Shown piece by piece: positions 47,148-60,347 of a stretch of 64,000 nt of DNA (within the stretch, counting starts at the first letter, position 1; the number at the start of each line of letters is the position of its first letter). The stretch comes from Chlamydomonas reinhardtii. Lineage: Eukaryota; Chlorophyta; Chlorophyceae; Chlamydomonadales; Chlamydomonadaceae. The notes beneath the pieces are model-generated. The model was not told the origin of the DNA, made no database searches, and saw only the letters and a list, made by a program, of their open reading frames with translations. The stretch is from contig NC_057013.1 of the NCBI RefSeq assembly GCF_000002595.2, forward strand, positions 5,458,927 through 5,522,926, read 5' to 3'. The position numbers and the translations under genes are program-made.

Positions 47148-50100
47148 TTAAGCGCGCGTGATCTCCTTCTGGCCGGTGTGGCCGGCAGCGTGCGCGCCGC
47201 CGCTGGTGCGCTGCATGCCCTCGTTCAGGCGGCTGCGGCGCGCCAGGTCGCGGGCCTTGGCGGGGTCGGCCGACACGCGCACCAGGCCGTCGCTGGTGCG
47301 GTGCACGGGCACCAGGGCGGCCGAGGCGCGGTCCAGCACCATGGTGACGGGCTTCTGGATCGAGGCGCGGCCCAGCGGGTTGGAGGCGGTGGGCACGGTC
47401 ATGCCGGTCACGCCCACGTCGGCGGCCTTCTGCTGCGAGGTGCGGCCCAGCTCCTGGCGGCGCTCGTGCTTCATGGTGGCCATGTCGCGGAAGCCGTCCT
47501 CGTTGAGCATCCAGCACAGCGCCCACTTGATGGGGTCCAGCAGCACGTACCAGATGCCCGTCCAGATCCAGGCCACCAGCACGTAGCCCAGGCAGCCCAG
47601 CACGGAGGCCGTGTACACCGACTCGGTGCCGGCCATGGGCACCTCCTTGCTGGGGAAGAACTTGACGGGGGTGTAGTCAGAGTAGCTGCAGAACTGGCAG
47701 TCGGTGAAGCGGTGGCGAGGGGGCACGTAGCCGCCGAAGCCGAAGACCGAGATGACGGTGGAGCCGATCTGGGCCAGCACGAAGGCGATGTAGGTCAGGC
47801 TGCCGGCGCGCTCCATGAGGGAGAAGCCCTGGTTGCGCACCACCAGCACCAGCGCCTGGCCGGAGATGGAGACGTGGTTGTAGATCAGCGAGCGCAGCAT
47901 GGCGCCGCGGATGTAGCGCTGCTCGGCCATGCACTGGTTGATGATCTGCTCGCCGCCCATCTCCTCAATGCAAGCCGCCTGGCTGTCGAACTGCGCCAGG
48001 TAGGTGGGCATGGTGCAGATGCTGGCGGTCGGGTTGAGGTTCAGCTGGTTGGTGATGTAGCCGGTGCACCAGTTCTGCAGGGTGATGTGGCGGTCGTCCA
48101 GCGAGAAGATGGGGAAGTGGTCCTCGAAGAAGCTGGTCTTGCAGGCGGTCTGGTACAGCGCCCAGGTGGACAGGGTGAGGTACAGGCCGTACACAATGCC
48201 CATCAGGAAGATGTTCTTCAGGTTCCAGGCGTTGGGCTGGCGGCTGGGCTCCACGCGGTCCTTGGCCAGCGCAATCATGGCGCCGTCGTTGAACACGGCC
48301 ATGATCACAATCAGAATGGTGGGGAAGTACCAGTCGTAGATGACGGTCAGCAGGCCAAAGGTGAAGCAGATACGGAAGGTCATGGCCACCGTGTACTTGG
48401 AGTAGGTGGTCATGCGCTGGAAGATCTTGCGCGCGCCCAGCACGGCGGTCTTGATGGCGGACAGGCCCGCCTCGGTCAGCACGATGTCGGCGGCACCGCG
48501 GGCGGCATCAGTGGCGCCGGCCACAGCGATACCCACATCGGCCTTCTTCAGCGCAGGCGCGTCGTTCACACCGTCGCCGGTCATGCCCACGACGTGGTCG
48601 GCCTCCTGTTGGTGGCAACGGGAGGAGAAGGATGGCAGGTCAGAACCTGACCGAGAGCGACGACCCAGAAAGCACACGCCCGGAGATCCGCCTGCGCCTG
48701 AGCTCCCTACTCTGATCCTGCCGCCTGCGACGGCTCTGGTCTGTAGCCCTTCCACTCCCCCGGCGCCCCTTATTGACCTACTCGCCGATTCCTTCCTTCA
48801 CCATTTGCCGAACCCGTTGGTGCTCTTGCCCCCTTTACGGTCCGTTTCCCTTTGCCTCGCCTTCACCCGCCTCCACAGGGCTTCGCCATACCCCCGCGCC
48901 CAGTTCGCCTCGCCTCGCCTCCCCCCACCCTCTTGCGAGCCTTCCACACCTGCAGGATGGCCACGATCTCGTACTTGTGCTCGGGGAACACCTCAGCAAA
49001 GCCGTTGCACGACTCCACCATGTGGGTCACGTCGCGGAAGTCGCCCAGGGCGCCCTTGTCGCCGTTCTTGGCCTGCAGCGAGCGAACAAGACGCGCAGCC
49101 TGAACGGTCAGACTCCTGTACTGATACGATACATCTGCAGCCCTTGCCCCACTGAGCTTGCTGGTTGTCTGCCCTTCAACTCCCTGACTTTTGCCGCTTC
49201 CAACGCTTTCTAGCCCGCACCCTTTCCCAAGACCGCGCCGTCTCCCATGAGCTCCCATTCCCCAGAGCAAACGCGCACCTTGATCAGGACCTCCGAGGGG
49301 TACATGACGGTGCCCATGCCCAGCATCTTGGCGGTCTCCTTGCCGATCAGCAGGTGGTCGCCAGTCACCATCTTCACCTCAATGCCCTGGCCGTGGCAGT
49401 ACTCGATGGTGTCCTTGGTGTCGTGGCGGGGCGGGTCGAACAGGGGCAGCAGCGCCAGCATGTGCCACTCGTGCTTGCCGTCAGCGCCATCGCCCTCGGC
49501 CATGGCCACACCCAGGGAGCGGAAGCCGCGGTTGGCGAACTCCACCATCTTGGCGTTCACGTTGTCGGCCAGAGTGTCCTTGTTGTACGCCTTGCCCAGA
49601 ACCACCTGTGTGTGGCGCGGCAGGGCGAGGCGTAGAGCGTGAGAAACTGGCGCTTTCAGGTACAGCAGTTTTGGGGCTACATACCACCAGCCCCGGCATT
49701 ATCGCCGGACTGCAACTCACACGCCCGCCTTGCCCTGCCGCGACATCGCCATACAGCGTCCTGATTTCCACACCGACCCCAAAGCCACGGCCGGCGCACC
49801 TGGGGCGAGCCCTTGAGCAGGCGGAAGACGCGGCCGGTCTCCTGGTCCATGAGCGTGATGGCGGTGAACTTGTCGGTGGGGTTGAAGGGCACCCACTTGA
49901 TCTTCTTGTAACGGGCGGCCAGGTCCTTGGCGTTGGCGTAGTTGTTGAAGAGCACCATGTCGATGGGCTCCTCGCCGGCAACGTCGGCCGACAGCGCGCC
50001 GTACTTGGCCACGTCGTCGTTGGTGATACCGGGCTCGCACTTGTAGATGGTGTTCATGTCGATCGACAGTTTGTTCAGCGTAAGGGTGCCTGAACGGTGC

Positions 50101-52049
50101 GGCAGTGTTGGCAAGGGAGAAGCGGGTGAGCGCGCGCAGGCAAGCTAAGCTATACCAGCTTTGTGCCCAGTCCCACCACTTTTGACTTGCCTTACCTCGG
50201 TACTCCTGCCCAGGTCCACCCAGCCCGGTGCCATCCGCACCGCCCAGCCCGCCCGCCTTCACTCCGCCGGCCCCACTCACCGGTCTTGTCCGAGCACAGA
50301 ATGTCCATACCGGCCATCTCCTCCACAGCGCTCATGCGGGCCACAATGGCGCCCTCCTTGGCCAGCTTGGCAGCGCCCAGAGCCAGGGTGACGGACAGCA
50401 CGGTGGGCATGGCAATGGGGATACCACCGACCAGGATCACCAGCATGTTGGTCAGGGTGGGGCAGCCCTCTGCGCGGCGCGGGCGGAGGTGGCAAGATAC
50501 GGGAGACGTCAGACCGTGAGCTGGAAGCGTGCCAATGAGCCTGCCTAGGGCTTGTCGCTTGGTACCTGTGCGTCTACTCTAATTGCGGCCAACCCCGTGC
50601 AAGTACAGGCATAACTTGCGCGTCCAGACCGCATCCGTTGCACTCACCCTCGCCGGAAGTGCAGCCGTGGCCGTAGTGGCCGAACTGCACGGCCAGCTCA
50701 ATCACCACCCAGACACCGATGGTCACCAGGCACACGCCTCCGATCTTGGTCATGATGATCTGCAGGTTGGCGACGTTGTGCGTGCCGCTGATCAGCGCAG
50801 CAGCCCTGCACGTGAGAAAGCCGGCAGCGGATCGGGTGTTAGCGTTCGTTTCAGGGTATTGGTGCGAACAATCGAGAAGGCTTGAGGAAACTGTGATACG
50901 GAGGGGTTGAGAAGGCTAGCTGGACCATGCTTCCAGGTGTTGCGCACCTGCCGAAGAAGGTGTTGATGCCGGTGGCGTACACGACGGCGTGGCGCTCGCC
51001 AGCCTTGATGGCAGAGCCAGAGAAGGCGACGTCACCGGTGTGCTTCTTGGCGGGCAGCGACTCACCGGTCAGGGCGGCCTGGTCAATCTGTGAATTGAAA
51101 GCAAGCCCCAAGAGTGAGTAACAACACATGACGAAGGGAAGCGGGAAGGGAAGCGGGAAGGGATGGCGTTGAGCGAGGTACGGGCTATACGAACTGTGCT
51201 GGCGACACGAATGGTTGCTGCACATGCGCACCTGCATGGGCACCTCCTCAGAGTGTGAATCGAACGGATGCTGCGGGTCGTCGGAGAAGAGCTTCACGTC
51301 AGCGGCCACGATGTCACCAAACTTCATGACCACAACGTCGCCGGGGACAAGGTTGACCGCCTCCATGGTTTGTAGCGTGCCGTCTCGAATGACTTTGCAC
51401 TTGGGTGCCAGTGCTCCCGCCAGCGCCTGCGCGGGGGTAATAGCCACCAACGTTAACAGCCTGATGCACCACGCGGTGCAGTGAGGTTACACGTCTTTCG
51501 CTGGACAAGGACTGCAGCACACAAGCTTACCTTGATTGCATTGTCCGCACTCGACTCCTCGACGTAGCTGATCACGGCGTTGAGGAACAGCAGGCCCACG
51601 ATGAGGGCGAAATCAGCGTAATCCAGCAGAGCAATAGCGATAATGGCCGCGGCCTCCATAGCCCACGAAAGAGGGTTCCACATGTAGCCGAGGAACACCA
51701 GGAGCGGAATGCGCTTGCTCTCCGGCAGGCGGTTCGGCCCATACTCCGCAAGGCGCTTGTCTGCCTCCGCGGAGGATAGTCCATGAGGCGTCGTCTGCGC
51801 GATAAATGGGTTCGCGTTAATAAGAGCGACTGGGCGACGATGCGTTTCTTCGCGGCGGCGTCCGACTTACGTTCAGAATTGACAGCGCCTCCTTCAGATC
51901 AATCTTCTCAAAGTTGACCTCCTCAATAGAGGTCCCGTTGACCGCCACCTTAACCTCGCCCTCATTGCCTGCGCAAAAGTAAGCGAAGCGCACGTGAGGA
52001 CCGGCGCACGCGCGCGCTGACCATGCGCTGTGGCTGTGCGCTTACCCAT
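47148..52049 (-). CDS. PMA: Plasma-membrane P-type H+-ATPase
   Basis: Eleven exons (minus, 5' to 3'): 52046-52049, 51871-51968, 51531-51794, 51232-51426, 50948-51087, 50648-50805, 50281-50469, 49800-50089, 49279-49605, 48950-49072, 47148-48605; phases consistent, 1081 aa. All P3A landmarks are present: [17 protein letters not shown] (membrane helices 1-2), [14 protein letters not shown] (actuator loop), [16 protein letters not shown] (helix 4), CSDKTGTLTLNK (phosphorylated Asp, split by an intron after DKT plus one base), KGSPQ (nucleotide binding), and [20 protein letters not shown] (hinge). The C-terminal half has six more hydrophobic helices and a long basic tail, probably regulatory, longer than in land plants. 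The pump exports H+ using ATP and energises secondary transport at the plasma membrane. Exon 1 codes only ATGG: the start codon is separated from the rest by an intron with consensus ends (GTAAGC...GCGCAG). Confidence 0.97.
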
Positions 52050-55000
52050 GGTTGCTAGTGTCAGCGCGACGCCTCAATTCGCGACTGCGGCAAAGGGAAT
52101 GGGGCTTCGCTTAGTTATGGCGGCCAATTACAAAGCCCCAGTCCAGATACCGTGTCCAAAAAGTATTTGTATGCATCATGGTGCCAAGAGGCTTCGTGTG
52201 ATTGCAATTAACGGTCGCACAAGGGGCCTGGGCCCCCGAAACGAAGACCAAGCTGGGTGCCCAACAACCAATCAAGGGCTCTGAGCTCACCTCGTCAAGC
52301 CGCCAACGCGGCCTGGAACTATTGCTTTGCTATTGTTCGCTGTCAGCACAAGCTGCGCTGGGGACAAGGCCGCAAGGTGAACGACTGAAGAGTCAGAAGC
52401 AAGTTTGGTCCAAATGTGACCGCCGAGAGTCGCCTAAGTTGTGTGGAAAGGGACTCGCTGCGCTCCCTTAAGTACAAGGGAGGTGTGTAATGACATTGAC
52501 TCGGTGAGCGCCGCATAAAAGAAGGGCGTGACCCTAGCCCATGCAGGCGTACGATGCATGGGCCCCGGCAAAATTCCGCGCTCCCCGAACGCCGCGGTTC
52601 GCGCTCGTACAGCTGCAGGAATAGCTTTGTAATGGGGCTGCGTCATGTTATTGTCCGTGCGCGGGTGCCCGAGGATAGAGGAGGATTTGGTGGGGGGCGC
52701 GGCTTCGGGTTCGCACATGCCAGTGAACGCTCAACGCGTAATTGTTTTTACGCGCTTTACGCTGAGCGCACCCGCCAATTGGTGCGGTGCGTGTGAGAGA
52801 CAACGTCACGTCGCACTGTGCGGGAGAAGGGTTGCAAATATAGTCCCCGCCAGCGACATTCTGTTGTGTCGGGCGGGCGTGCACCACGGCTGGTCGCGCA
52901 ACACCGCTGCGCGCCCTACACACGTAGTCAGCACCCACCTCCACTATTAAGCTCAGCGCACCGATGCAGGGCGAGCGCGCTGCCTGCACAGAATGATCAG
53001 TCGCTTGCACGTGTTGCGAAAGCGCGGTCGCTTACGAACTGTCACGCGTGAGAGGTTAGCGCTGGAGGAAGACGCCTGCGTAAGGGCTCGCGCGACCCTC
53101 AGCGGTCGCGTATGACAACAGTGATTCGCATGATTTGCGGTGGCCCCAGTGGCGTGGCCCCCTGCCTGCGCCTCCCTCCCGCACGTCCATTCTGACCCTC
53201 CCTGCTTTTAGTTTGCGGCTACCGTATTGCGGGATGCGCGCACACGACCTACGGGGCCTCAGCAGCTACTAAGTACCTTGTGCCCCTTCTCATTTTCGGA
53301 ACCATAGGCCATTCAGACGCGGGCATTTGCAGGAGCCTGGGCCGCGCCCCCTTCGGCCTTGTGGGCCGGCCCCCTGCTTTCTGCCAAGTGCACCACGCCA
53401 GGAATGCCCCATGCAGCTCTTCTTGACCCCCCCGCTGGAATTTCCTCGGGCTGGGATGCTGCATGCCCGGATTGCGGGCCCTGGAGGGCCAGAACCTGCC
53501 CTATGCTTCCTGCACCTTCCTAAATACCTCAGACCACCACTCCCAAGACGCCCTGGCGCAGCAAGGCGCTGCGCCAGGCGGCACAAATGCTGCTCTAGCA
53601 ACTGTCGCCACGTACACCCCCAGGCCCTGTCCCCATGCAATCCTTCGGGGAGAATAGAACACATCCTGCTAGCGATGCTGCCTTGCATGGACGATCGTGA
53701 ATGCGAGCCCCTTTCCTGCTTTCACCTCTGCCCCGTACCCCTGCCCCTGCGCCCCTTCCTTTCCCGATTGCCTTCATCCTCCCCCCCTACTCCTAACAAG
53801 GAACGCATGGGCACGGCTTGCCTGACAGTTTTCCCGCAAGTCCCCATGGGCAGGCTTACAGAACGTAGGGATCGGGCTAACGGGATGTCACTTTCGTAAT
53901 TAGCTGACTTTGTCCCGGCGCCCAATGGACGCTGCTTCAAGCATCGGGCCCTGACTGCTGACATGATGCCGTACGTGCTGGTGATCATGCTGGCCCAACA
54001 CGAGCCTGGTGTAGCTGTGGACAGAAGCGGCGCCACCCTGCAGCTGCTGTTCCAGCCTGCCTGCTGCCTGCTGCGTTGTCCGTTCCAGCAAGGACCTGGT
54101 CACTGCTCGGCCACACCTGGCAAGCCTCCCCACGCAGACACACCTTGCCCCGGCACAAACGCACGACAGGCACGGCGCAGGTAAACCAATACACGCACAC
54201 GGCGCAAATCAAGCACGAAACACAAATCAAGCACGCAGCGCGAGCACTCGATCACCCGGCCCGCACGCCCTACACGCCCTCACCAACAGCACACGCACGC
54301 AGCAGGCCTTCTTGCCCTGGCCCAGCAAGGTCACACAGACGCTCAATTGCTGGTTGGCTGCCTTCTGCACTGCCCTCACCCGCTGCGTGCCACTGAGGCC
54401 GAGCGAAAGCTACTGGCACCACGCTGCTGCCCCGCTGGCATCTGGCTGCAAGCGTGGCCGCACGCAGACGCACCACCACCACCGGCAGCAGGCCGGCGGC
54501 TTCAGACCGCCAGATGGCTGCGTGCTGGGACGTCCCCGCTTGAGGGGGGAACCGGCAGCAGGCGGCGCGGTCGGGCAGCAGCGGCACGCGCGAGGACGTG
54601 GTGTGCGTGCGTACATGCGCACGCTTCGCAACCAAGAGCGCGCCTGCGCCGCTGTAAGGCGCGGCACCCCCTGCCGCCGCCCAGGCCCAGACCAGTACAT
54701 GCTACACGCCGCCGCCGCCAGTGCTGCCATGTCGGGCAGGCGCAGCATCGCCACTGCGCGCGACTGCGGCGCGGCAGGCCGCGGTGCCCAGCAGTAGTTG
54801 CTGCTGTTGCTGCTGCCGCTCCACTGCAACGCTGCATATCATCAGCCGCCAGTACCCATACCCCGCTGCGTGAGCTGCAAGCGTCAACGGCGCATGCAGG
54901 CCCGCTGCAGCACCCAGCGCCGCTGCCAGCAGCTGCTGCAAGAGTCGCCAACACAACGCAGCGGACATAGTGCTGCGCGCACACTGCAGCGCGCATAGCG

Positions 55001-55802
55001 TCCGCTGCCGGTTGCCGCACGCCGCGCCCTCCGTGCCCCACCACCGCCGTAGCTGCAGCAGCTGATGCGAGGGACGCCACCTGCTTCCATTGCCCACACC
55101 TTCTTGCGCTCCGCCGCCGTGCCGCCGTGCCCGCAACCCTCTACCCAGCTGTAGTCGCCTGCAGTCCGCTGTCGCCGGCTAAGCAAGGCTTCTGGGCTGC
55201 TGCCGCCGTCCCTGCAGCCGCTCTGGTGCTGGCGGCCGCCGTGCTCCCACCCAACTGCAGCTGTGACTGTCTCCCCCCTCGCCAGCCAGCTGCCAGCCGG
55301 CACCATACGCTTGCACACAGACGCGCTTGCACACCAGTACACCCACGACGAACGCCACCAGCACGCGCACACGCACACATCGCACACAGCATCCGAACGC
55401 AACCAGCACGTCCTCCACACGCAAACACGGCCCCAGGCCGGCACAACGACGACCTGCCACAACTCCACTCCGCCCGCCCACTCACCGGTATGTGGCTGCG
55501 CCGTTAAGGCTGCTCCCGCAGCACCTGCCACCATGAAAGCAAGCCGACAACTGCAACGCTGCTGCAGCTGACGCTGTTGCCAGGACGAATGACACGCGCT
55601 GCTAGAAGGAAAGGCTGCATGCGCTGCTGCTCGCTGAGCGCTGCTGCCGAGTGCTGGCGGCGCCGGGGGGCTGCTGTGCTTGAGGGCGTCGCGGGGCTGA
55701 CCCCCGCACGCCCCCCCCGGCGCCCGGTCCCCCCTCTGAAGTTTCGGAAGCAACTTCCCCACCCGACGAGGCGAGGCAAATTTTCTCTGCACTAAAACGG
55801 TG
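52050..55802. other. Long spacer between the H+-ATPase and eL33 genes
   Basis: The first few hundred bases are the ATPase leader and promoter. Long frames exist at 53327-53899 (+), 54347-54970 (+) and 54884-55792 (-), but they overlap on both strands, consist of Ala, Arg, Cys and Pro-rich shadow-type translations, and carry no motif. CTG/GCC triplet runs at 54.7-55.1 kb explain most of them. No gene is called. Confidence 0.5.
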
Positions 55803-55807
55803 TTACA
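55803..55807 (-). terminator. TGTAA polyadenylation signal of the eL33 gene
   Basis: TTACA on the + strand, 67 bases downstream of the eL33 stop; the expected spacing for a short 3' UTR. Confidence 0.75.
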
Positions 55808-55873
55808 TGGCTCCGCTCAACAGCGACCGCCCGAAACAGCCTCCCAAGCCCATCGCTCTCCGCCGGCGGTCCA

Positions 55874-56200
55874 TCATACGCGGCTGGGGTAGAGCATCAC
55901 ACGGACGGCGCCGCCCAGGCTGATCGGGGGCAGGTTGGAAGAGAACTTGGCCTTCACCACGCCGACGTTGCCGTGCGCACGCATAACACGGCCCCAAATG
56001 CACCGGAACTTGGTGCCCTGCTTCTCGTTCTTGGCCTTGTAGATGTAGGCAATGCGCTTGCCCAGGTACCAAGCCACCTCCTTCTTGGTAGCCACGCCGT
56101 CCACCTTCAGCAGCGCGGTGTGGTTCTGCTGGTTGGCCTTGGACCGCTTGTAGCCCAGAATGTGGCCCTTAACGAAGAGGCGCACGTTCTCGCCGCCCAT
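55874..56200 (-). CDS. RPL35A: 60S ribosomal protein eL33 (L35a)
   Basis: One coding exon of 108 aa, the usual size of the family. It begins [19 protein letters not shown] and contains [40 protein letters not shown] and the conserved end [19 protein letters not shown]. eL33 is a core protein of the large cytosolic ribosomal subunit near the E site. The ATG at 56200 is chosen because it fits the family N-terminus. The bases just before it look like a splice acceptor (CTCCTAG|GAAAGTCAAAATGG), and a donor GTATAG is seen at 56277, so a short 5' UTR intron (56211-56277) is likely. Intron-poor, strongly codon-biased coding fits a highly expressed gene. Confidence 0.95.
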   Translation of the reverse strand: MGGENVRLFVKGHILGYKRSKANQQNHTALLKVDGVATKKEVAWYLGKRIAYIYKAKNEKQGTKFRCIWGRVMRAHGNVGVVKAKFSSNLPPISLGGAVRVMLYPSRV

Positions 56201-56480
56201 TTTGACTTTCCTAGGAGCAAAGAACGGGTGGGAGGGGCACAGGAGAGGGCGAGAACAAGCGGGCGCGCAGCCTATACCGGCGGCCATTCCGCATGCGGCG
56301 GCGTACGACGGCGCTTCAAAACGAATTGTTGGGGCCTAAGAAAAAATACAGAGACCTTGTCATGGCCACATCATATCGTATAGTATTGGTGGAAGCCTGC
56401 AGCAGCAGTCTCGAGCGAGATTTCCCGCTGCTCACACGCGGCGCCCAGGAATCGCCAGCTCACGCATTCTATGAATAACA
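56201..56480 (-). promoter_or_regulatory. Leader, probable UTR intron and promoter of eL33
   Basis: Contains the proposed 67-base leader intron and the upstream region. No TATA box recognised. Limits are guesses. Confidence 0.35.
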
Positions 56481-59232
56481 ATGCCTTTGTAGAACCCTTG
56501 ATACCAAGGAAGGAACACAGTGCTTGACAGAACAGGCGAAAGGCCTGCTCGCGCCATCCTGCTCGCTGAGCGCGGACGCACCTGGTGCGGCAAAGCCAAT
56601 AGTGATGTATCCTAGAGGGGCAGCGCTGGGAAAGCTTGGATGTTGGCCCTCGCCCCAAACGGAGTCAAGGAGGCATGTGCCGGAGGGCATGCGGGGTCCT
56701 GCCGGATGCTTACGCCTCCTTAGAGCGGCATTATGCGTGGGACTTGGTGCGGGGGTGGGCTGCTTGGTTGGCCTTCGTGCATTCTTCGTGGCCAGGAAGG
56801 GGCTGCGGAAACAGGGACGGGGGTTGGAGACTTGGGCGGGCGTTTGGGGCAGGGTGGGGGGGTCGGACGGCCGGCAGGCCCCGCTTTTCGTCAGACAGCG
56901 TATGCCAGCAAGGGGAGGGTCCCCGCTGTGCGGCAGGTTGCAGACAAGCTGGGTTTGAAATGCAATAGGGCGCACGAGCGATGGTCCCAGCTACGGCTGT
57001 AGGGCTGTGCGGCTAGCTGCGGCGCCAGGCAACAGCTTTGGACGGGGGGGGCGCGGAGGATGGGCAGGTCAGGCGCGGGCTTCGTAATGCATGGCGACTT
57101 TGCCAAGACGGGTGTTTCAGCTACGCATTGGGGGGGAGAGGAGCAGCCCAGATTCAAGCGCCAAATTCCGTTACGAGCCGCTTAGCGTGCCCAGGACCTT
57201 ACATACCGTAGTGAAGGGAATGGCGGCCCTTACAACGTGCGGCGGGAATGTCCTCGTAACTAGTGTCTGTCTGAGCACAGCCGGCACAGCAAAGTTGGGC
57301 TGCCGTACTGTTTCGTATCCACATCTGTACCGCTGTACGAAGCAGGTGAAGCAGTCAATCCAACCCATGCCCTGCTCCCGGGCAACGTGGGGGCACTGGG
57401 GCGAAAACATGCTTGTGTGTGTGATGGGACAGGGTTCAGGCAGGTTGGCGAGGTCCCATAGGGTGCAGCTGACGCCCATTGGTGATACCGTATCCTGGCC
57501 GCTGGCATGTAGTACTGACAAAGGTCTCCGGCGACCCGCAGCATCCGACTATCCCAGCGTGGGCCCATGCTGCGTGTGCACCCTCGTGATGGAACATGGC
57601 AAGGGGCAGGAAAGCGTAGTCCCGATGTGTGTGGCTCCCACCCGTGCCCACATAAATGCGTAGCAAGAAGGGACAAGGCATTGGTGCGTCGTTCGCGCGC
57701 TGTTACTGTACCGACGGTAGCTGGCAGGTTGTGTCGATGTTTTGCTGACGCGCATTCCTCACGCTCCGGGCACCCGGCCAAGGCGATAGCACCACACAGA
57801 CTCAATGCGACGCCACACCGCGCGGATAGCATAGCCGATGCGCACCTGCAGGCAGTCGACCGGCGTCCACGGATGCTGCGTGTGCACCCGCTGCGACAGT
57901 CGTGCGGCTGGCCTGCCTGTCTGTTACAGGTGTAGGTCCACCTCTGACCCGGGCTTGTGACCCACACCACGACGCCAGCCGTAGCCTACCACCAGTGACC
58001 ATTCTTCTACTCCTGTCACCGGCACCCTCCCCCATTGTGCGTGCCGAAACGAGGGCAGCGCCAGCATAGGGACACGCAGGGGAAGCCCTGGGAACACGCT
58101 CTGCCGCGCTTGCAACACTTCCTGAGCTCCAGCGTACAGCAAGGCTTCTCACGGCGCGTCAGTCCCACACTCAGCAAGTCCGCATTGAGTGATTGAATAC
58201 CCAGCCGTTGGCCGCTGCAAGCCGGGCTAGCGCTGCGGCTGTCCGGCATGTTCAGATGTTTTGCCACCACAGCATACGAATGCAGGCCGTGTGCGCACCA
58301 CCGCCACGCACCAATTGTAGTGCAGGCCTCGCCTCGCCAAACCGGCTACACCTCCACGACCTCCCCCGGTTTGCCTCAACCGTCACCTCTGCCACCATAC
58401 GGTCGGTAGTTCTCCCAGACGCCTGTTGCGCTTGGTACCCGCCGTCGTGCCGTGTTAAGCCCCTGCCCCGGAATACGTGTTGATTGACGGCATGTAAGCG
58501 TTTGCCTGCCTGCGCACCTCTCTCGGTTAACACCGGTTCACTTTTGAACACCGTCTCAGCTTGTATGTTCGGCCGAACATCACTGGGCCGTAATCTTGCC
58601 AAACCGACTGAGACTGTATGAATGCCAGTGCGCAGCACACCTGCCAAGTAATTGCCAGTCCTCAGTAAAATTTGTAGGAAAGTAGCAACACGGCAACGAT
58701 CGCACAAGCAAACAATGCCACAACCTCCCGTCTCTAGACCGACACGCACGCACCATGCCTGGCGAAGTGCTGCCTGCCATGCTCACCTCGCGCCACGCAC
58801 TCTGCAGTTGCCACACGACGTCATCCCTTGACCACCAGACTGCCATACAGTATATTCTCTCCTATAATCCCAGAAGTGCAGCTCCCATTACCTTGCATTA
58901 TCTTAAGCCAATTTTACCTTCATCGCGCATTATCAAATGTCGAGGGCGCTTCACGTACGCCACAACCTCACACTGCGGGCTCAACACAGGTGTACGCATC
59001 ATCAAACTTTACAGGCGCTCAAACTTCAGCAGCGCCCACACTACACGAGCAATCAAACTAAACATCCCAAAAATTGCAGTTGCGAATTCAATGTGCACAT
59101 GAAAGAGTATCCTGTATAACCCCGGAAGTGTGATGCTGTGGAAGTGCATGGCTGGCCTGTGCCGCGCAATGCACACCAGTTCTTGTGCCAAAACAATTAT
59201 TGCCGTGCTAGTATCACGGCCGCTGTTGGCCG
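56481..59232. other. Long spacer with no supported gene
   Basis: Frames at 56469-56975 (-), 56524-56958 (+), 57091-57663 (+) and 57260-57970 (-) overlap each other and have no motif, signal peptide or matching splice sites. The 58.7-59.1 kb part is AT-richer. I see nothing else. Confidence 0.5.
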
Positions 59233-59237
59233 TTACA
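59233..59237 (-). terminator. TGTAA polyadenylation signal of the ankyrin gene
   Basis: TTACA on the + strand only about 23 bases past the minus-strand stop codon at 59260-59262, which supports that stop as the true 3' end of coding. Confidence 0.65.
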
Positions 59238-59259
59238 AGGAAGGAGTCAAGTTGAGATA

Positions 59260-60314
59260 CTACGATTGCGAAAGGAAAGCCTCCTGGAATGTGGTACTCC
59301 ACAACAAAGCCTCCCCAAAGTGTCCTGGCACTATCTTGCGGTTGGTTGAGCTGCTGCCCATGCGGAGGTCGAAGAGGGCGGCGGGATCCCAGGCGCCCAC
59401 AGCCTCCGCCTTGGGCCCGGCTGCCCCCGCGCTGGCCCCGTGCCGGTCGACGCTACACATGGCCGCAGCAAGCGCCATGGCTGTAGCATTGGTGCTGCTG
59501 GCGTTGGAGCTGGAGACCCAGCTGCTACTGCCGCAACTGCCATCGCCGGGCAGAGCGGGCCCGGTCCTGTTGGATCCAGGGCCGGCGGTGCTGCCTCGGC
59601 CGGAGTTGCCACGCCCGTACATGAACGCGAGCGGCGACTTGGGCGTGGGCGTGCCGCCGTTGCTGCCCATGGCGGCATGGCCTGTAACCACGCCGCCGCT
59701 GCTCCCAATGTCCGTGTGCCCAGGCGGCACGTTCCCCGAAGCCGAGAGCCCACCAGTGACGCCGCCGTTGCTGCCGCCGCTGGCGCGCAGGCACGCCGCC
59801 GCTCTCAGCCTGTCCACCAGTGCTCCGAAGCCCCGGTCGCTGGCGGTGCGCAGTGCCAGGCTGCTCATGTCCCAGGGGTCGGCGCCGCTCTCCAGCAGAA
59901 GACCCACCACACCCTCGTGGCCCTGGAGGGGGAAGGAGCAGAAGCAAGAGGCGGCTGGTAAGGGGGCTGGTAAAGAGGATTGGGAGGGAAGCAAGCGCGG
60001 GCAGGTAGAGCGGCAAGGCCGGGCGGGCGTAACCTCAGCACGGCTGTGCAGCGGGAGCCATGGGCTCGGCGCTGCCTTGTGTGTGCCTTCCGCACCAGCC
60101 CCCCGACCTCCTCACCTGCACACTGGCTGCCACCAGCGCCGAGCTGTTGCACGCCGCCGGGTCCGCGCCCGCCCTCAGCAGCAGCCGCACCACCCGCTCG
60201 TAGCCCCGGGCAGCCGCCGCCTCCAGGCTCGCGCGCCCGTGCGCCCGCGCGTCCGCGCCCGTCGCCAGGAGCAGCGCCACCATCTCCACAATGTCCGCCT
60301 CCGTGTACACTTTG

Positions 60315-60347
<33 letters not shown>

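Noticed and set aside
46956-48650. 564-codon + strand open frame rich in His, Gly, Val and Ala
   Set aside because: It lies opposite the last exon of the H+-ATPase gene and is its antisense shadow; it has no motif of its own.
53327-53899. 190-codon + strand frame, Pro- and Arg-rich
   Set aside because: Overlapped by open frames on the other strand, no motif, no splice or signal features; GC-driven.
54347-55792. Several long Ala/Arg/Cys-rich frames on both strands
   Set aside because: Explained by CTG/GCC triplet bias; frames mirror each other across strands and none resembles a known family.
56524-56958. 144-codon + frame with a hydrophobic stretch
   Set aside because: Overlaps an equally long minus frame and has no motif; not enough to call a gene.
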